From: Cellulosimicrobium marinum
GTDB lineage: Bacteria > Actinomycetota > Actinomycetes > Actinomycetales > Cellulomonadaceae
Length of the DNA stretch: 64,000 nucleotides
Assembly: GCF_020551945.1 (NCBI RefSeq)
Contig: NZ_JAJBZH010000004.1
Span: 124,001-188,000 of the forward strand
Direction of reading: 5' to 3'
The position numbers and the translations under genes were made by a program. Below are positions 34,329 through 42,796 of this stretch, piece by piece. The notes under the pieces were generated by a model. It made no database searches. It was given only the letters and a program-made list of their open reading frames with translations, and had not been told where the DNA came from. How positions within the stretch are numbered: position 1 is the first letter of the stretch; the number at the start of each line of letters is the position of its first letter.

Positions 34329-34925
34329 TCAGACGTCGTCGCTGGTCACGAGGGTCACACCCGCCGCGGCGAGCTCCTCGCGCGCCGCCGCGCCGAGCTC
34401 CGGCGTGACCGGCACCGTGAGGTCGGTCAGCACGCGCGTGGCGAGCCCCAGCGCGTGCGCGTCGAGCGCCGTCGCACGCACGCAGTGCGACTCCGCGATC
34501 CCCACGACGTCGACCGCCTCGACCCCGGCCCCGCGCAGCACGTCGGCGAGCGTCCGGCCGTCCGTCTCGACCCCCTCGAACCCCGAGTAGGCGGCCTCGT
34601 ACTCGCCCTTCTTCACCGACGCGTCCGGCGCGAGGTCCGCGAGCGCCGGGTGCAGCTCGGCGTTCGGCGAGCCCGCGACACCGTGCGGGGGCCACGTGTC
34701 GACGAAGTCCGGCGTCGCGCTCCAGTGGTCGCCCGGGTCGACGTGCCAGTCCTGCGTCGTCACGACGAGGTCGTACCGGTCGCGGTGGTCCCGCGCGTGG
34801 TCCGCGATGCGCCGCGCCACGGCGTTCCCGCCCTCCACGCCGAGCTCGCCGCCCTCGCAGAAGGTCGGCTGGACGTCGACGACGATCAGGGCGCGCCGCG
34901 CACGGGAGGCCAGGTTCTCGCTCAT
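34329..34925 (-). CDS. pncA: Nicotinamidase (isochorismatase family)
   Basis: 198 residues. It hydrolyses nicotinamide to nicotinate for NAD salvage. Catalytic Asp lies in 'LIVVDVQPTFCEGGELGVEG', Lys in 'ASVKKGEYEAAYSGFEG' and the nucleophile Cys in 'GIAESHCVRATALDAHALG'. 'TTQDWHVDPGDHW' holds the metal ligands and 'WPPHGVAGSPNAELHP' is diagnostic. CAGAGT-N7 before the ATG suggests a leaderless start. It is divergent from a MarR-like gene, 75 bp away. Confidence 0.9.
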   Translation of the reverse strand: MSENLASRARRALIVVDVQPTFCEGGELGVEGGNAVARRIADHARDHRDRYDLVVTTQDWHVDPGDHWSATPDFVDTWPPHGVAGSPNAELHPALADLAPDASVKKGEYEAAYSGFEGVETDGRTLADVLRGAGVEAVDVVGIAESHCVRATALDAHALGLATRVLTDLTVPVTPELGAAAREELAAAGVTLVTSDDV

Positions 34926-35000
34926 GGTGCCCACTCTGCCACCCGGTGCGACAGTGAGGGCAGGCGCGGCCCGCGCGGACGTCGACCACGAGGAGGACCC

Positions 35001-35432
35001 ATGACGGACGACCGCCCGATCGGCTACTGGCTCAAGCTCGTCGACCGGCTCATCGACGAGAACGTCGACGGCGTGTTCCACCACTCCGGCCTGACCCGGC
35101 GGCACTGGCAGGTGCTCAACACGATCCGGGACGGCGTGAGCGAGGAGACCGCGGTCGACGGCGTCCTCTCGCCCTTCACCGGGGCGGGCGCACCCGGCGG
35201 GCAGGCCGCGGCCGTGACCGCGGAGGTCGACGACCTCGTGCGGCGCGGCTGGGTCGCGCGCGGCGACGCCGGCCTCCACGTCACCGTCGCAGGCAACCAT
35301 GCGTACCACGACCTGCTCGACGCGGTGTCGCGCACCCGCGAGCAGGTCGCGGAGGGCATCAGCCCCGAGCAGTACGCCACCACGGTCGCCACCCTCCAGC
35401 GCATGGCGCGCAACCTCGGCCGCACCCCCTGA
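35001..35432 (+). CDS. MarR-like winged-helix protein
   Basis: 143 residues. 'GYWLKLVDRLIDENVDGVFH' is followed by 'SGLTRRHWQVLNTIRDGVSE' (helices of a MarR dimer/HTH), 'VTAEVDDLVRRGWVAR' (recognition area) and the wing 'DAGLHVTVAGNHAYHDLLDA'. It is a DNA-binding regulator of unknown target, perhaps the divergent pncA. The ribosome site AGGAGGA is near-perfect. A large hairpin terminator starts at its stop codon. Confidence 0.72.
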   Translation: MTDDRPIGYWLKLVDRLIDENVDGVFHHSGLTRRHWQVLNTIRDGVSEETAVDGVLSPFTGAGAPGGQAAAVTAEVDDLVRRGWVARGDAGLHVTVAGNHAYHDLLDAVSRTREQVAEGISPEQYATTVATLQRMARNLGRTP

Positions 35433-35480
35433 CCTGTCAGCACCCCACGGGTCCAGGGGCCGACGACGCGCTGACAGGTC
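35431..35480 (+). terminator. Large hairpin terminator after the MarR-like gene
   Basis: GACCTGTCAGC (35431-35441) and GCTGACAGGTC (35470-35480) pair perfectly. CCCC/GGGG inside extends the structure. It overlaps the stop codon. Confidence 0.7.
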
Positions 35481-35599
35481 GGGGGAGGCGCGCCGCGAGA
35501 CACGACCACGCGGCGTCGGGCAGCAGGCGTACGCTGCGAAACCCGCGACCCGCGCGCACCCCCGCGCGCGGGGGCGTCCCACGGAGCAGGAGCACTGCG

Positions 35600-36784
35600 A
35601 TGGAGTTCCGCCGGATCCCCGGTCTGCCGCCCTACGTCTTCACCATCATCGACGGGCTCAAGATCGAGGCACGCCGAGCAGGACGCGACGTCGTGGACCT
35701 CGGGTTCGGCAACCCCGACCTGCCGAGCCCGCAGGTCGCGGTCGACAAGCTTGCCGAGGCCGCGCAGAACTCCCGCAACCACCGCTACTCCGCGTCGCGC
35801 GGCATCCCCAAGCTGCGCGAGGCCGTCGCCGGGCTGTACCGGCGCCGGTTCGGCGTCACCCTCGACCCCGACACCGAGATCATCTCGACCATCGGCGCCA
35901 AGGAAGGCTTCAGCCACCTCATGTGGGTGCTGCTCCAGCCGGGCGACGTCGCCCTCGTCCCCACGCCGAGCTACCCCATCCACATCTGGGGCCCGTACTT
36001 CGCCGGCGCCGACGCGCGCCAGGTCCCCATCGGCGACGGGACCGACGCCGCGGGGTACATCGACCGCATCATCGAGGCGTGGGAGCTCGGCTGGCCCAAG
36101 CCGCGCGTCGTCGTGCTGTCGTTCCCGCACAACCCCACGACGACGGTCGCGACCAAGGAGGAGCTCCAGCGCCTCGTCGACTGGGCCCGCGACAAGGACG
36201 TCGTGCTCGTGCACGACCTCGCCTACGCCGACATGACGTTCGACGGGTTCCGCCCCCCGTCGATCATGGAGTGCGACGGCGCCCGCGAGGTCGCCGTCGA
36301 GCTGTACTCCATGACGAAGTCGTTCTCCATGGCGGGCTGGCGCGTCGCGTTCCTCGTGGGCCGCAAGGACGTGGTCGGCGCGCTCGCGAAGCTCAAGAGC
36401 TACCTCGACTACGGCACGTTCCAGCCCATCCAGATCGCCGCGACCGTCACCCTCAACGAGGCCACCGAGCACCCGCAGGAGATCTCCTCGGTGTACGAGT
36501 CGCGTCGCGACGCCCTGCACGACGGCCTCCAGCGCATCGGCTGGGACATCCACAAGCCCGGCGGCACGATGTTCGCCTGGGCCCGCATCCCCGAGCCCTA
36601 CCGAGACATGGGCTCGATCGAGTTCGCGACGCACCTCGTCACCGAGTGCGACGTCGCCGTGTCGCCCGGCGTGGGCTTCGGTCCCGGCGGCGACGAGTTC
36701 GTGCGCTTCGCGCTCATCGAGAACGAGCACCGCATCGGCCAGGCGATCCGCGGCCTCCGGCGCGGCCTCACCCGCCTTCAGTAG
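35600..36784 (+). CDS. PLP-dependent class I/II aminotransferase, AlaC-like
   Basis: 394 residues. The N-terminus 'RRIPGLPPYVFTIIDGLKIE' and 'DLGFGNPDLPSPQVAVDKL' match alanine/glutamate-pyruvate transaminases of the AlaC group. PLP contacts: 'IGAKEGFSHL', 'PTPSYPIHIWG', 'VLSFPHNPTTTVATKEEL', 'VVLVHDLAYADMTFDGF' and Lys240 in 'YSMTKSFSMAGWRVAF'. The Arg for substrate carboxylate is in 'EFVRFALIENEHRI'. The likely reaction is alanine plus 2-oxoglutarate to pyruvate plus glutamate; substrate range is not certain. A -10 box TACGCT lies at 35530-35535 and GGAG precedes the ATG. Confidence 0.85.
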   Translation: MEFRRIPGLPPYVFTIIDGLKIEARRAGRDVVDLGFGNPDLPSPQVAVDKLAEAAQNSRNHRYSASRGIPKLREAVAGLYRRRFGVTLDPDTEIISTIGAKEGFSHLMWVLLQPGDVALVPTPSYPIHIWGPYFAGADARQVPIGDGTDAAGYIDRIIEAWELGWPKPRVVVLSFPHNPTTTVATKEELQRLVDWARDKDVVLVHDLAYADMTFDGFRPPSIMECDGAREVAVELYSMTKSFSMAGWRVAFLVGRKDVVGALAKLKSYLDYGTFQPIQIAATVTLNEATEHPQEISSVYESRRDALHDGLQRIGWDIHKPGGTMFAWARIPEPYRDMGSIEFATHLVTECDVAVSPGVGFGPGGDEFVRFALIENEHRIGQAIRGLRRGLTRLQ

Positions 36785-36786
36785 CC

Positions 36787-36812
36787 CTGGTCTCGCAAGG
36801 TAGTACCGGGGT
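36787..36812 (-). repeat. Unit of the GGTACTACCT repeat family
   Basis: On the minus strand it reads GGTACTACCTTGCGAGACC, matching 15 of 19 positions at 58354-58372 and resembling the three tandem units at 37018-37080. It lies directly after the aminotransferase stop. Confidence 0.45.
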
Positions 36813-36848
36813 TCTCGTGCCCGACGGCGCGGGGTCGCCTCGGGTGTC

Positions 36849-36937
36849 GGGGCGGGTGGGGCGCCGCGTCTTCCCACCGCCGCTCGTCCCTCGCGGCTCC
36901 CGCCAGACCCGCCACGACGCGGCGCCCCACCCACCCC
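36849..36937 (+). repeat. Palindromic element copy 1 (45-nt core, paired arms)
   Basis: Arms 36854-36870 and 36916-36932 are perfect 17-bp complements, with four more pairs outside after one mismatch. The 45-nt core (36871-36915) differs from copy 2 at only 2 positions, while the arms differ in sequence. Inner hairpin GCCGC/GCGGC. It lies between the aminotransferase gene and a convergent membrane protein gene. Confidence 0.85.
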
Positions 36938-37017
36938 TCCCGGTGCCGTCCCACCCGGGGTGACCGCTCGCCGTCGGGCACCACCGACCAAGGACTGGGC
37001 CGTTGCCGGCGCACCTG

Positions 37018-37080
37018 GGTACTACCTCGGCAGACTGCGGTTCTACCTGGGCGGACTGCGGTACTCCCTCGGGACGGGGC
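37018..37080 (+). repeat. Three tandem 21-bp units of the GGTACTACCT family
   Basis: Units at 37018-37038, 37039-37059 and 37060-37080 begin GGTACTACCTCGG, GGTTCTACCTGGG and GGTACTCCCTCGG. The first two end in (C/G)(A/G)GACTGC. Confidence 0.7.
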
Positions 37081-37091
37081 GCGGCGGCGCG

Positions 37092-37526
37092 TCAGGCCGG
37101 GGAGGCGCTGGGCGGGGTCTGCCGGCGGCGCTGCTGGTAGCCGTCCACGCGGCGGCCTGCGGCGGCGACGGCGCGGTCGTCGACGAGGTCGTAGACGATC
37201 GTGCCGACCCAGACGATCAGCGTGGCCCACACCCAGGTCCAGAACCCGTCGATGTCGAACCCGCTCGACGGAGAGAGCAGCGCCGTGACGACGAGCGAGC
37301 CCAGGACGGTGACGAGGCCGAGGGTCCACGTCCAGCCATGGACGTGCTCGCCGAGGAGCCGCACGACGAGCGGGCGCAGCACCGTGATCGTGACGGTGAA
37401 CAGCGCGACGGCGACGACGCCCCACAACCAGCCGATGCGCATCCCGTCGAGCACGAGGTTCGCGACGAGGAGGGTCACGCCGTAGGCGATGGCGGCGACG
37501 ACGAAGCTGAGCACCTTCGCTCTCAT
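37092..37526 (-). CDS. Phage-holin-4_2-like small membrane protein
   Basis: 144 residues with four hydrophobic helices: 'VLSFVVAAIAYGVTLLVANL', 'WGVVAVALFTVTITVLRPLV', 'WTLGLVTVLGSLVVTALLS' and 'TWVWATLIVWVGTIVYDLVD'. 'VLDGMRI' between helices 1 and 2 is typical of family PF04020 (phage_holin_4_2), which despite its name is chromosomal and of unknown role. The charged C-terminus is Arg/Gln-rich. GGGAGG precedes the ATG. It is divergent from the sugar-dehydrogenase-like gene. Confidence 0.75.
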   Translation of the reverse strand: MRAKVLSFVVAAIAYGVTLLVANLVLDGMRIGWLWGVVAVALFTVTITVLRPLVVRLLGEHVHGWTWTLGLVTVLGSLVVTALLSPSSGFDIDGFWTWVWATLIVWVGTIVYDLVDDRAVAAAGRRVDGYQQRRRQTPPSASPA

Positions 37527-37656
37527 CTCGGCCTCCCTGGGGCCGGGGCCGTGCGGATCACAGCCTTGTGCTTCCAGTGTCCCGCGACGCACGCGATCTG
37601 CTCGTCGAACGGGTGGCGCGGGTGCGGGCAGGACGATCGGCCCTGACGATGGGTGC

Positions 37657-38919
37657 ATGCCCACCGCCCACCGCCCTGCCCGCCGCGCGGCGGCGGGCGT
37701 CGTCCTCGTGGGACTGCTCGCGGCGTGCACGGGCGACAACGCAGGGGACGGGGAGCCCGCGCCGTCGGGCACGACGAGCACCCCGACCACCCGGACGCCG
37801 ACCGCGGAGACACCGACCACCGAGCCGCCCGAGACGTCCGACCCGCCCGACGGCGGCGCGCTGGTCGTCGTGCCGCAGGTCGAGGCCGAGGTCGAGGACG
37901 TGGCGACGGGCCTCGACGCGCCGTGGGGGATCGCGGCCCTGCCCGACGGGCACCTGCTCGTGTCGCAGCGCGACGAGCGGTCCCTCGTCGTCGTCGACCC
38001 GGCGACGGGGCAGACCCGGCCCGTCGGAGGGGCGGGGGCGCAAGAGCTGCGCGACGGCACGGTCACGGGCGGCGAGGCGGGCCTGCTCGGCGTCGCCGTG
38101 GGGCCCGACGACGGGGACGCACCGGGCGAGGTGTTCGTGTACCGGACCGCGGCGGACGGCAACGAGGTGCTGCGCGGCACGCTGGACGGCACCGAGCTGT
38201 CCGCCCTCGACGTCGTGCTCGACGGCATCCCGGCCGCGCAGTTCCACGACGGCGGGCGGCTCGCGTTTGGGCCCGACGGCCACCTCTACGTCGCGACGGG
38301 AGACGCCACGCAGCAGGGCGTGGCGCAGGACCCCGGGTCGCTCGGCGGGAAGATCCTGCGGGTCACCGTCGACGGGCGCGCCGCTCCGGGCAACCCCGAC
38401 GGGTCGCCGGTCTGGAGCCTCGGGCACCGCAACGTCCAGGGGATCGCGTGGGACGCGACGGGCCGGATGCTCGCGAGCGAGTTCGGCCAGGACACGTGGG
38501 ACGAGCTCAACGTCGTGGAGCCGGGCGGGAACCACGGGTGGCCCGACGTCGAGGGGACGGGCGGCGCGGACCAGGGGTTCGTGGACCCGGTGGCCACGTG
38601 GGGAACCGACGAGGCCTCGCCCAGCGGGCTCGCCGCGACGCGCGAGGGCGCCTACCTCGCCGGGCTGCGGGGCGAGACGCTGTGGCGCGTGCCGTTCGCC
38701 ACGCCCGACGGCGGTGCGTCGCCCGACGCGTTCGGCGAGCCGCAGCCGCTGCTCACGGACCACGGCCGGCTGCGCGCGGTGCTGGTCGACCCGGCGACGC
38801 CCCTCGGGGACGACGGCGCGTCCGTGCTGTACGTCCTGACGAGCAACACCGACGGCCGGGGGGACGTGCGCGACGGCGACGACCGCCTCCTGCGGGTCAC
38901 GCTCACGCCCGCGGGCTGA
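37657..38919 (+). CDS. PQQ-dependent sugar dehydrogenase-like (GSDH) lipoprotein
   Basis: 420 residues. Lipobox 'GLLAAC' near Cys24, then a Thr/Pro linker ('SGTTSTPTTRTPTAETPTTE'). From residue 70 a six-bladed beta-propeller: 'VATGLDAPWGIAALPDGHLL', 'GEAGLLGVAV', 'FHDGGRLAFGPDGHLYVATG', 'LGGKILRVTVDG', 'SLGHRNVQGIAWD', 'LNVVEPGGNHGWPDVEG' and 'SPSGLAATREGAYLAGLRGE'. These are glucose/sorbosone dehydrogenase (soluble sGDH-like) motifs; it would oxidise aldoses outside the cell if PQQ is available. GACGAT-N6-ATG suggests a leaderless mRNA. Confidence 0.85.
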   Translation: MPTAHRPARRAAAGVVLVGLLAACTGDNAGDGEPAPSGTTSTPTTRTPTAETPTTEPPETSDPPDGGALVVVPQVEAEVEDVATGLDAPWGIAALPDGHLLVSQRDERSLVVVDPATGQTRPVGGAGAQELRDGTVTGGEAGLLGVAVGPDDGDAPGEVFVYRTAADGNEVLRGTLDGTELSALDVVLDGIPAAQFHDGGRLAFGPDGHLYVATGDATQQGVAQDPGSLGGKILRVTVDGRAAPGNPDGSPVWSLGHRNVQGIAWDATGRMLASEFGQDTWDELNVVEPGGNHGWPDVEGTGGADQGFVDPVATWGTDEASPSGLAATREGAYLAGLRGETLWRVPFATPDGGASPDAFGEPQPLLTDHGRLRAVLVDPATPLGDDGASVLYVLTSNTDGRGDVRDGDDRLLRVTLTPAG

Positions 38920-38953
38920 CCGGAGCCGCGGGGACGCGCCGTGGCCAGCCGGT

Positions 38954-38982
38954 TTGGCGCTCGATAACGAATCGGTTACGGT
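38954..38982 (+). promoter_or_regulatory. Promoter of first DUF348/Apf-like gene, with shared operator in the spacer
   Basis: TTGGCG (38954-38959), 17 bp, TACGGT (38977-38982). The spacer contains TCGATAAC and ATCGGT, nearly identical to the promoter at 45973-46001. Read on the other strand it is a direct repeat with 11-bp period (GTAACCGA, GTTATCGA), the form of MtrA-type response-regulator sites. Confidence 0.6.
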
Positions 38983-39167
38983 CGGGTGTCCCGGCGTGCG
39001 GTGGAGTCCGCGAGGGTGTATGCGCCCAGGTCGGGACACGGCGGTCGCTCGCCCGGCGCGAGCGACGACGCCGGAGGACCGCCGGATCGGCGGATCGACC
39101 TCGGCGACCACGTGCCCCCGGCACGACACACCGCACGAGAGGCGCGACCGCGCCACGTCGACCGCCC

Positions 39168-40460
39168 GTGCCCGGGACCTTCGACGACTGGACCAGCGTG
39201 CAGCACCCCTTCCGACCGCGCACCAGCGCGCCCACGAGCCCGACCGAGCCCACCGGCACCACCCCCGCCGAACCGCCCGCCACCCGGGCCGCCGCGCGCG
39301 CCGCCACCACCCGCACCACGCGGCGCCGCCGCTGGGTCGGCGTCGCCGCCGCGACCGTCGTCACTCTCGTCGGGTCCGGCGCCGTCGCCTACGGCGAGGC
39401 GCAGAAGACCGTGACGATCGACGTCGACGGCGAGATCCGCACCCTCACCACCCTCGCCGGGTCCGTGCAGGGCGCCCTCGACGCCGCCGGCGTGACCGTC
39501 GACTCCCGCGACGTCGTCGCACCCGACCCCGACACCGCCCTCGACGACGGCGCCGACGTCGTCGTCCGCCTCGGCAAGAAGGTCACCGTCCAGACCGACG
39601 ACGAGCAGTCCGACGTCTGGCTCACCGCGCTCGACGCCGACGAGGCCCTGCGCACCCTCGCCGACCGCGGAGGCGACGTCCACCTCGTCGCGTCCCGCTC
39701 CGGGGACCGCGCCTCCCTCGACCTCGACCTCGACACCGACGGCCCCGTCGACGTCGTCGCCGACGGCGAGACCACCGTCGCGCCCGACGGCGGCGTGGGC
39801 GTCCCCGCGCTCCTCGCCGAGCGCGACATCGAGCTCGGCGACCTCGACCGCGTCAGCGTGCAGCGCGTCGCGAAGCCCGCCGAGGGAGAGCCCACCGTCG
39901 CCCTCGTCGTGCAGCGCGTCACCGTCGAGCGCGAGGAGACGACCGAGGCCGTCGCCTACGAGACCGTCGAGAAGACCGACGCCGACCGGTACAGCGACGA
40001 CCCCGCCGTCGAGCAGCGCACCGGTTCGAAGGGCGTGCGCACCACCGTCGCCGACGTCACCCTCGTCGACGGCGTCGAGGAGTCCCGCGACGTCGTCTCC
40101 GAGAAGGTCACGAAGAAGCCTGTCGACCGCGTCCTCGTGCGCGGCACCAAGGAGCGCCCCAAGGACCCGCGCGCCATCGGCCGGGCTCTCGCCGCCGAGC
40201 GGGGCTGGACCGGTGCGCAGTGGACGTGCCTGGAGAACCTGTGGACCAAGGAGTCCAACTGGAACCCTTCGGCCGACAACCCGACGTCCAGCGCCTACGG
40301 CATCCCCCAGGCGCTGCCCGGGTCCAAGATGGCGAGCGCCGGCGCCGACTGGGCCACCAACCCCGCGACCCAGATCTCCTGGGGCCTCGGCTACATCGCC
40401 TCCGTCTACGGCACCCCGTGCGGCGCCTGGTCGCACTCCCAGGCGGTCAACTGGTACTGA
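39168..40460 (+). CDS. DUF348-G5 cell-wall protein with Apf-like lytic transglycosylase domain (Rpf-like 1)
   Basis: 430 residues. An N-terminal transmembrane anchor ('RRRWVGVAAATVVTLVGSGA') is followed by DUF348 repeats ('KTVTIDVDGEIRTLTTLAGS', '[20 protein letters not shown]') and a G5-type domain ('VAYETVEKTDADRYSDDPAV', 'VTLVDGVEESRDVV'). The last 95 residues are not a classical Rpf domain but the Apf-like fold: 'ENLWTKESNWNPSADNPTSS', 'AYGIPQALPGSKMASAGADW'; E362 is the likely catalytic acid. It should cleave peptidoglycan. The start is uncertain: GTG 39168 keeps 'DDWT' shared with the paralog; GTG 39198 is the alternative. The leader is about 180-210 nt. Confidence 0.8.
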   Translation: MPGTFDDWTSVQHPFRPRTSAPTSPTEPTGTTPAEPPATRAAARAATTRTTRRRRWVGVAAATVVTLVGSGAVAYGEAQKTVTIDVDGEIRTLTTLAGSVQGALDAAGVTVDSRDVVAPDPDTALDDGADVVVRLGKKVTVQTDDEQSDVWLTALDADEALRTLADRGGDVHLVASRSGDRASLDLDLDTDGPVDVVADGETTVAPDGGVGVPALLAERDIELGDLDRVSVQRVAKPAEGEPTVALVVQRVTVEREETTEAVAYETVEKTDADRYSDDPAVEQRTGSKGVRTTVADVTLVDGVEESRDVVSEKVTKKPVDRVLVRGTKERPKDPRAIGRALAAERGWTGAQWTCLENLWTKESNWNPSADNPTSSAYGIPQALPGSKMASAGADWATNPATQISWGLGYIASVYGTPCGAWSHSQAVNWY

Positions 40461-40489
40461 GCCGGAGCCCCTAGGCCGGTGGTCCGCAG

Positions 40490-40540
40490 TCGGGTCGGGT
40501 CGGGTCCGGTCGGGTCCGGTCGGTCCGGTCCGGTCCGCGG
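40490..40540. repeat. Simple GGGTC/GGTCC tract
   Basis: Tandem five-base units (CGGGT, then CCGGT) run for about 50 bp, starting 30 bp after the preceding stop codon and ending next to palindromic copy 2. Confidence 0.7.
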
Positions 40541-40546
40541 TCCTGC

Positions 40547-40627
40547 ACCGAGAGGGCGCGGGTCTTCCATCCGCCGCTCGTCCCTCGCGGCTCCCGCCAG
40601 ACCCGCCACGACCCGCGCCCTCTCGGT
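40547..40627 (+). repeat. Palindromic element copy 2
   Basis: Perfect 18-bp arms (40547-40564 and 40610-40627; ACCGAGAGGGCGCGGGTC and its complement) enclose a 45-nt core (40565-40609). The core is almost identical to copy 1, but the outer arm sequence is unrelated. Confidence 0.88.
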
Positions 40628-40775
40628 TCCGGCCCGCTCGACCGGTACGTCACCACCGCGCGGCCTCGTCCCGCACCTCGCCCTCGCGCCGCTCGCCGGC
40701 GCTTCCGGGCCGGGGTGCGGGACGTCGTCGTCCCGGAGCGACCGCACCAGGTGGGCCGACAGCCGAGGGCGGGAC

Positions 40776-40863
40776 GGGGTGGGAGGCGGCGGGCCGTGGT
40801 GGGCCTGGCGGGAGCCCCGCGAGGCACGAGCGGGCGGATGGTAGGCCCACCGCCTCCCACCCC
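40776..40863 (-). repeat. Palindromic element copy 3 (48-nt core)
   Basis: Arms 40776-40795 and 40844-40863 pair at 19 of 20 positions. The core 40796-40843, read on the minus strand, matches copy 4 apart from one extra C and two extra G on the two sides of its inner hairpin and an A-to-G change matched by a T-to-C change in the arm. Confidence 0.85.
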
Positions 40864-40865
40864 GG

Positions 40866-40923
40866 GACGTCCGCAACCGAGCGGCGCACGGCGAGACGTC
40901 CGCAACCGAGCCGCGCACGGCGA
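40866..40923. repeat. 29-bp tandem duplication
   Basis: 40866-40894 and 40895-40923 begin GACGTCCGCAACCGAGC and are nearly identical. They lie just upstream of the metG promoter. Confidence 0.85.
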
Positions 40924-40967
40924 GACGACGGCCGACGCCGGGGGACGGACGACTAGGATCGGGCCCC

Positions 40968-42761
40968 ATGACCCACATCCTCTCGGCCGTGGCGTGGCCG
41001 TACGCGAACGGCCCGCGCCACATCGGTCACGTCGCAGGTTTCGGTGTCCCGTCCGACGTCTTCAGCCGGCACATGCGGATGGCGGGTCATGACGTGCTCA
41101 TGGTGTCGGGCACGGACGAGCACGGCACGCCGATCCTCGTGCAGGCGGACAAGGAGGGTGTGAGCCCGCAGGAGCTCGCGGACCGCTACAACCGCGTGAT
41201 CACCAAGGACCTCGCGGACCTGGGCCTCTCCTACGACCTGTTCACCCGGACGACGACGCGCAACCACTACGCCGTGGTGCAGGAGATGTTCCGCACGGTG
41301 CACAAGAACGGCTACATGGTGGAGCAGTCGTCGATGGGCGCGATCTCGCCGTCGACGGGTCGTACGCTGCCGGACCGGTACATCGAGGGCACGTGCCCCA
41401 TCTGCGGGTACGACGGCGCGCGCGGCGACCAGTGCGACAACTGCGGCAACCAGCTCGACGCGATCGACCTCATCAACCCGGTGAGCCGCATCAACGGCGA
41501 GACGCCGAAGTTCGTCGAGTCGAACCACTTCTTCCTCGACCTGCCGGCGTTCGTGGACGCGCTGGGGGACTGGCTGCGCACGCGGACGGCGTGGCGCCCG
41601 AACGTCCTGAAGTTCTCGCTCAACCTGCTGGACGACGTGCGCCCGCGCGCGATGACGCGTGACATCGACTGGGGCATCCCCGTGCCGCTGGAGGGCTGGG
41701 AGTCCAACCCGAGCAAGCGCCTGTACGTGTGGTTCGACGCGGTGATCGGGTACCTGTCGGCGTCGATCGAGTGGGCGCGGCGCACGGGCGACCCCGACGC
41801 GTGGCGCGCGTACTGGAACGACCCGGAGGCCCGCTCGTACTACTTCATGGGCAAGGACAACATCACGTTCCACTCCCAGATCTGGCCGGCCGAGCTGCTG
41901 GCGTACGACGGTCGCGGGAACAAGGGCGGCGCTCCGGGCCCGTACGGGAACCTGCAGCTGCCGACGGAGGTCGTGTCGAGCGAGTTCCTCAACGTGGAGG
42001 GGCAGAAGTTCTCGTCGTCGCGCGGCGTCGTGATCTACGTGCGGGACATGCTCGCGCGCTACCAGCCGGACGCGTTCCGCTACTACGTGGCGTCGGCGGG
42101 ACCGGAGACGCAGGACGTCGACTTCACGTGGGCGGACTTCCAGCGCCGCACGAACGACGAGCTGGTCGCGGGCTGGGGCAACCTCGTGAACCGCACGGCG
42201 AACCTCGTCCACAAGAACTTCGGTGCGATCCCGACGCCGACCGAGCGGCAGCCGATCGACGAGGGCGTGCTCGCGACGACGACGACGGCGTTCGGCCGGG
42301 TGGGTGACCTCATCGCGTCGCACCGGCAGCGCGCCGCCGTGGCCGAGGCCATGAAGACGGTCGGCGAGGTGAACAAGTACGTGTCGGACACCGAGCCGTG
42401 GAAGCTCAAGACGGACCCGGACCGCCTCGCGACGGTGCTGCACACGGTCACCCAGGCGGTGAGCGACCTCAACACGATCCTGTCGCCGTTCCTCCCGCAC
42501 TCGGCGCAGAAGGTGCACGAGGCGTTCGGCGGCACGGGCACGTTCGCGCCGCAGCCGCGCATCGAGGAGGTCACCGACCTCGACGACGACTCGCGCCACT
42601 ACCCGGTCATCACGGGCGACTACCGCGCGGACGGCGTCCCGGGGTGGGAGCCGCGCGCCGTCGTCCCGGGGACCCCGGTGGGGAAGCCGACGCCGGTCTT
42701 CACCAAGCTGGACGACTCGATCGTCGAGGAGGAGCTCGACCGACTGCGCGAGTCCGCCTGA
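40968..42761 (+). CDS. metG: Methionyl-tRNA synthetase
   Basis: 597 residues; charges tRNA-Met in the cytoplasm. The class I signature HIGH is in '[13 protein letters not shown]'. The second signature is '[10 protein letters not shown]' in place of KMSKS, as in many MetG1-type actinobacterial enzymes. A zinc knuckle is visible: '[18 protein letters not shown]'. '[10 protein letters not shown]' is the methionine pocket region. There is no C-terminal tRNA-binding (EMAP) extension. TAGGAT lies 8 bases before the ATG, so the leader is minimal. tatD follows on the same strand but is separated by palindromic copy 4. Confidence 0.97.
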   Translation: MTHILSAVAWPYANGPRHIGHVAGFGVPSDVFSRHMRMAGHDVLMVSGTDEHGTPILVQADKEGVSPQELADRYNRVITKDLADLGLSYDLFTRTTTRNHYAVVQEMFRTVHKNGYMVEQSSMGAISPSTGRTLPDRYIEGTCPICGYDGARGDQCDNCGNQLDAIDLINPVSRINGETPKFVESNHFFLDLPAFVDALGDWLRTRTAWRPNVLKFSLNLLDDVRPRAMTRDIDWGIPVPLEGWESNPSKRLYVWFDAVIGYLSASIEWARRTGDPDAWRAYWNDPEARSYYFMGKDNITFHSQIWPAELLAYDGRGNKGGAPGPYGNLQLPTEVVSSEFLNVEGQKFSSSRGVVIYVRDMLARYQPDAFRYYVASAGPETQDVDFTWADFQRRTNDELVAGWGNLVNRTANLVHKNFGAIPTPTERQPIDEGVLATTTTAFGRVGDLIASHRQRAAVAEAMKTVGEVNKYVSDTEPWKLKTDPDRLATVLHTVTQAVSDLNTILSPFLPHSAQKVHEAFGGTGTFAPQPRIEEVTDLDDDSRHYPVITGDYRADGVPGWEPRAVVPGTPVGKPTPVFTKLDDSIVEEELDRLRESA

Positions 42762-42796
42762 CCTGGTGCGGCACCCGGTCGGCCGCTCAGGGCGGG

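Larger units (their letters stand above)
40461..40967. other. Repeat-rich intergenic region before metG
   Basis: 507 bp without a credible gene. In order: a GGGTC/GGTCC microsatellite-like tract (about 40490-40540), palindromic element copy 2, about 150 bp of featureless GC-rich DNA, copy 3 in the opposite orientation, a 29-bp tandem duplication, and the metG -10 box TAGGAT (40954-40959). Confidence 0.7.

Noticed and set aside
37092-37526. Prophage remnant suggested by a phage-holin-like protein
   Set aside because: The family is a common chromosomal membrane protein; no integrase, capsid or lysis genes lie nearby.
38983-39167. ydaO/c-di-AMP riboswitch before the Apf-like gene
   Set aside because: Such riboswitches precede some actinobacterial rpf genes, but I could not find the conserved G-rich and GAATC-type core in either leader.
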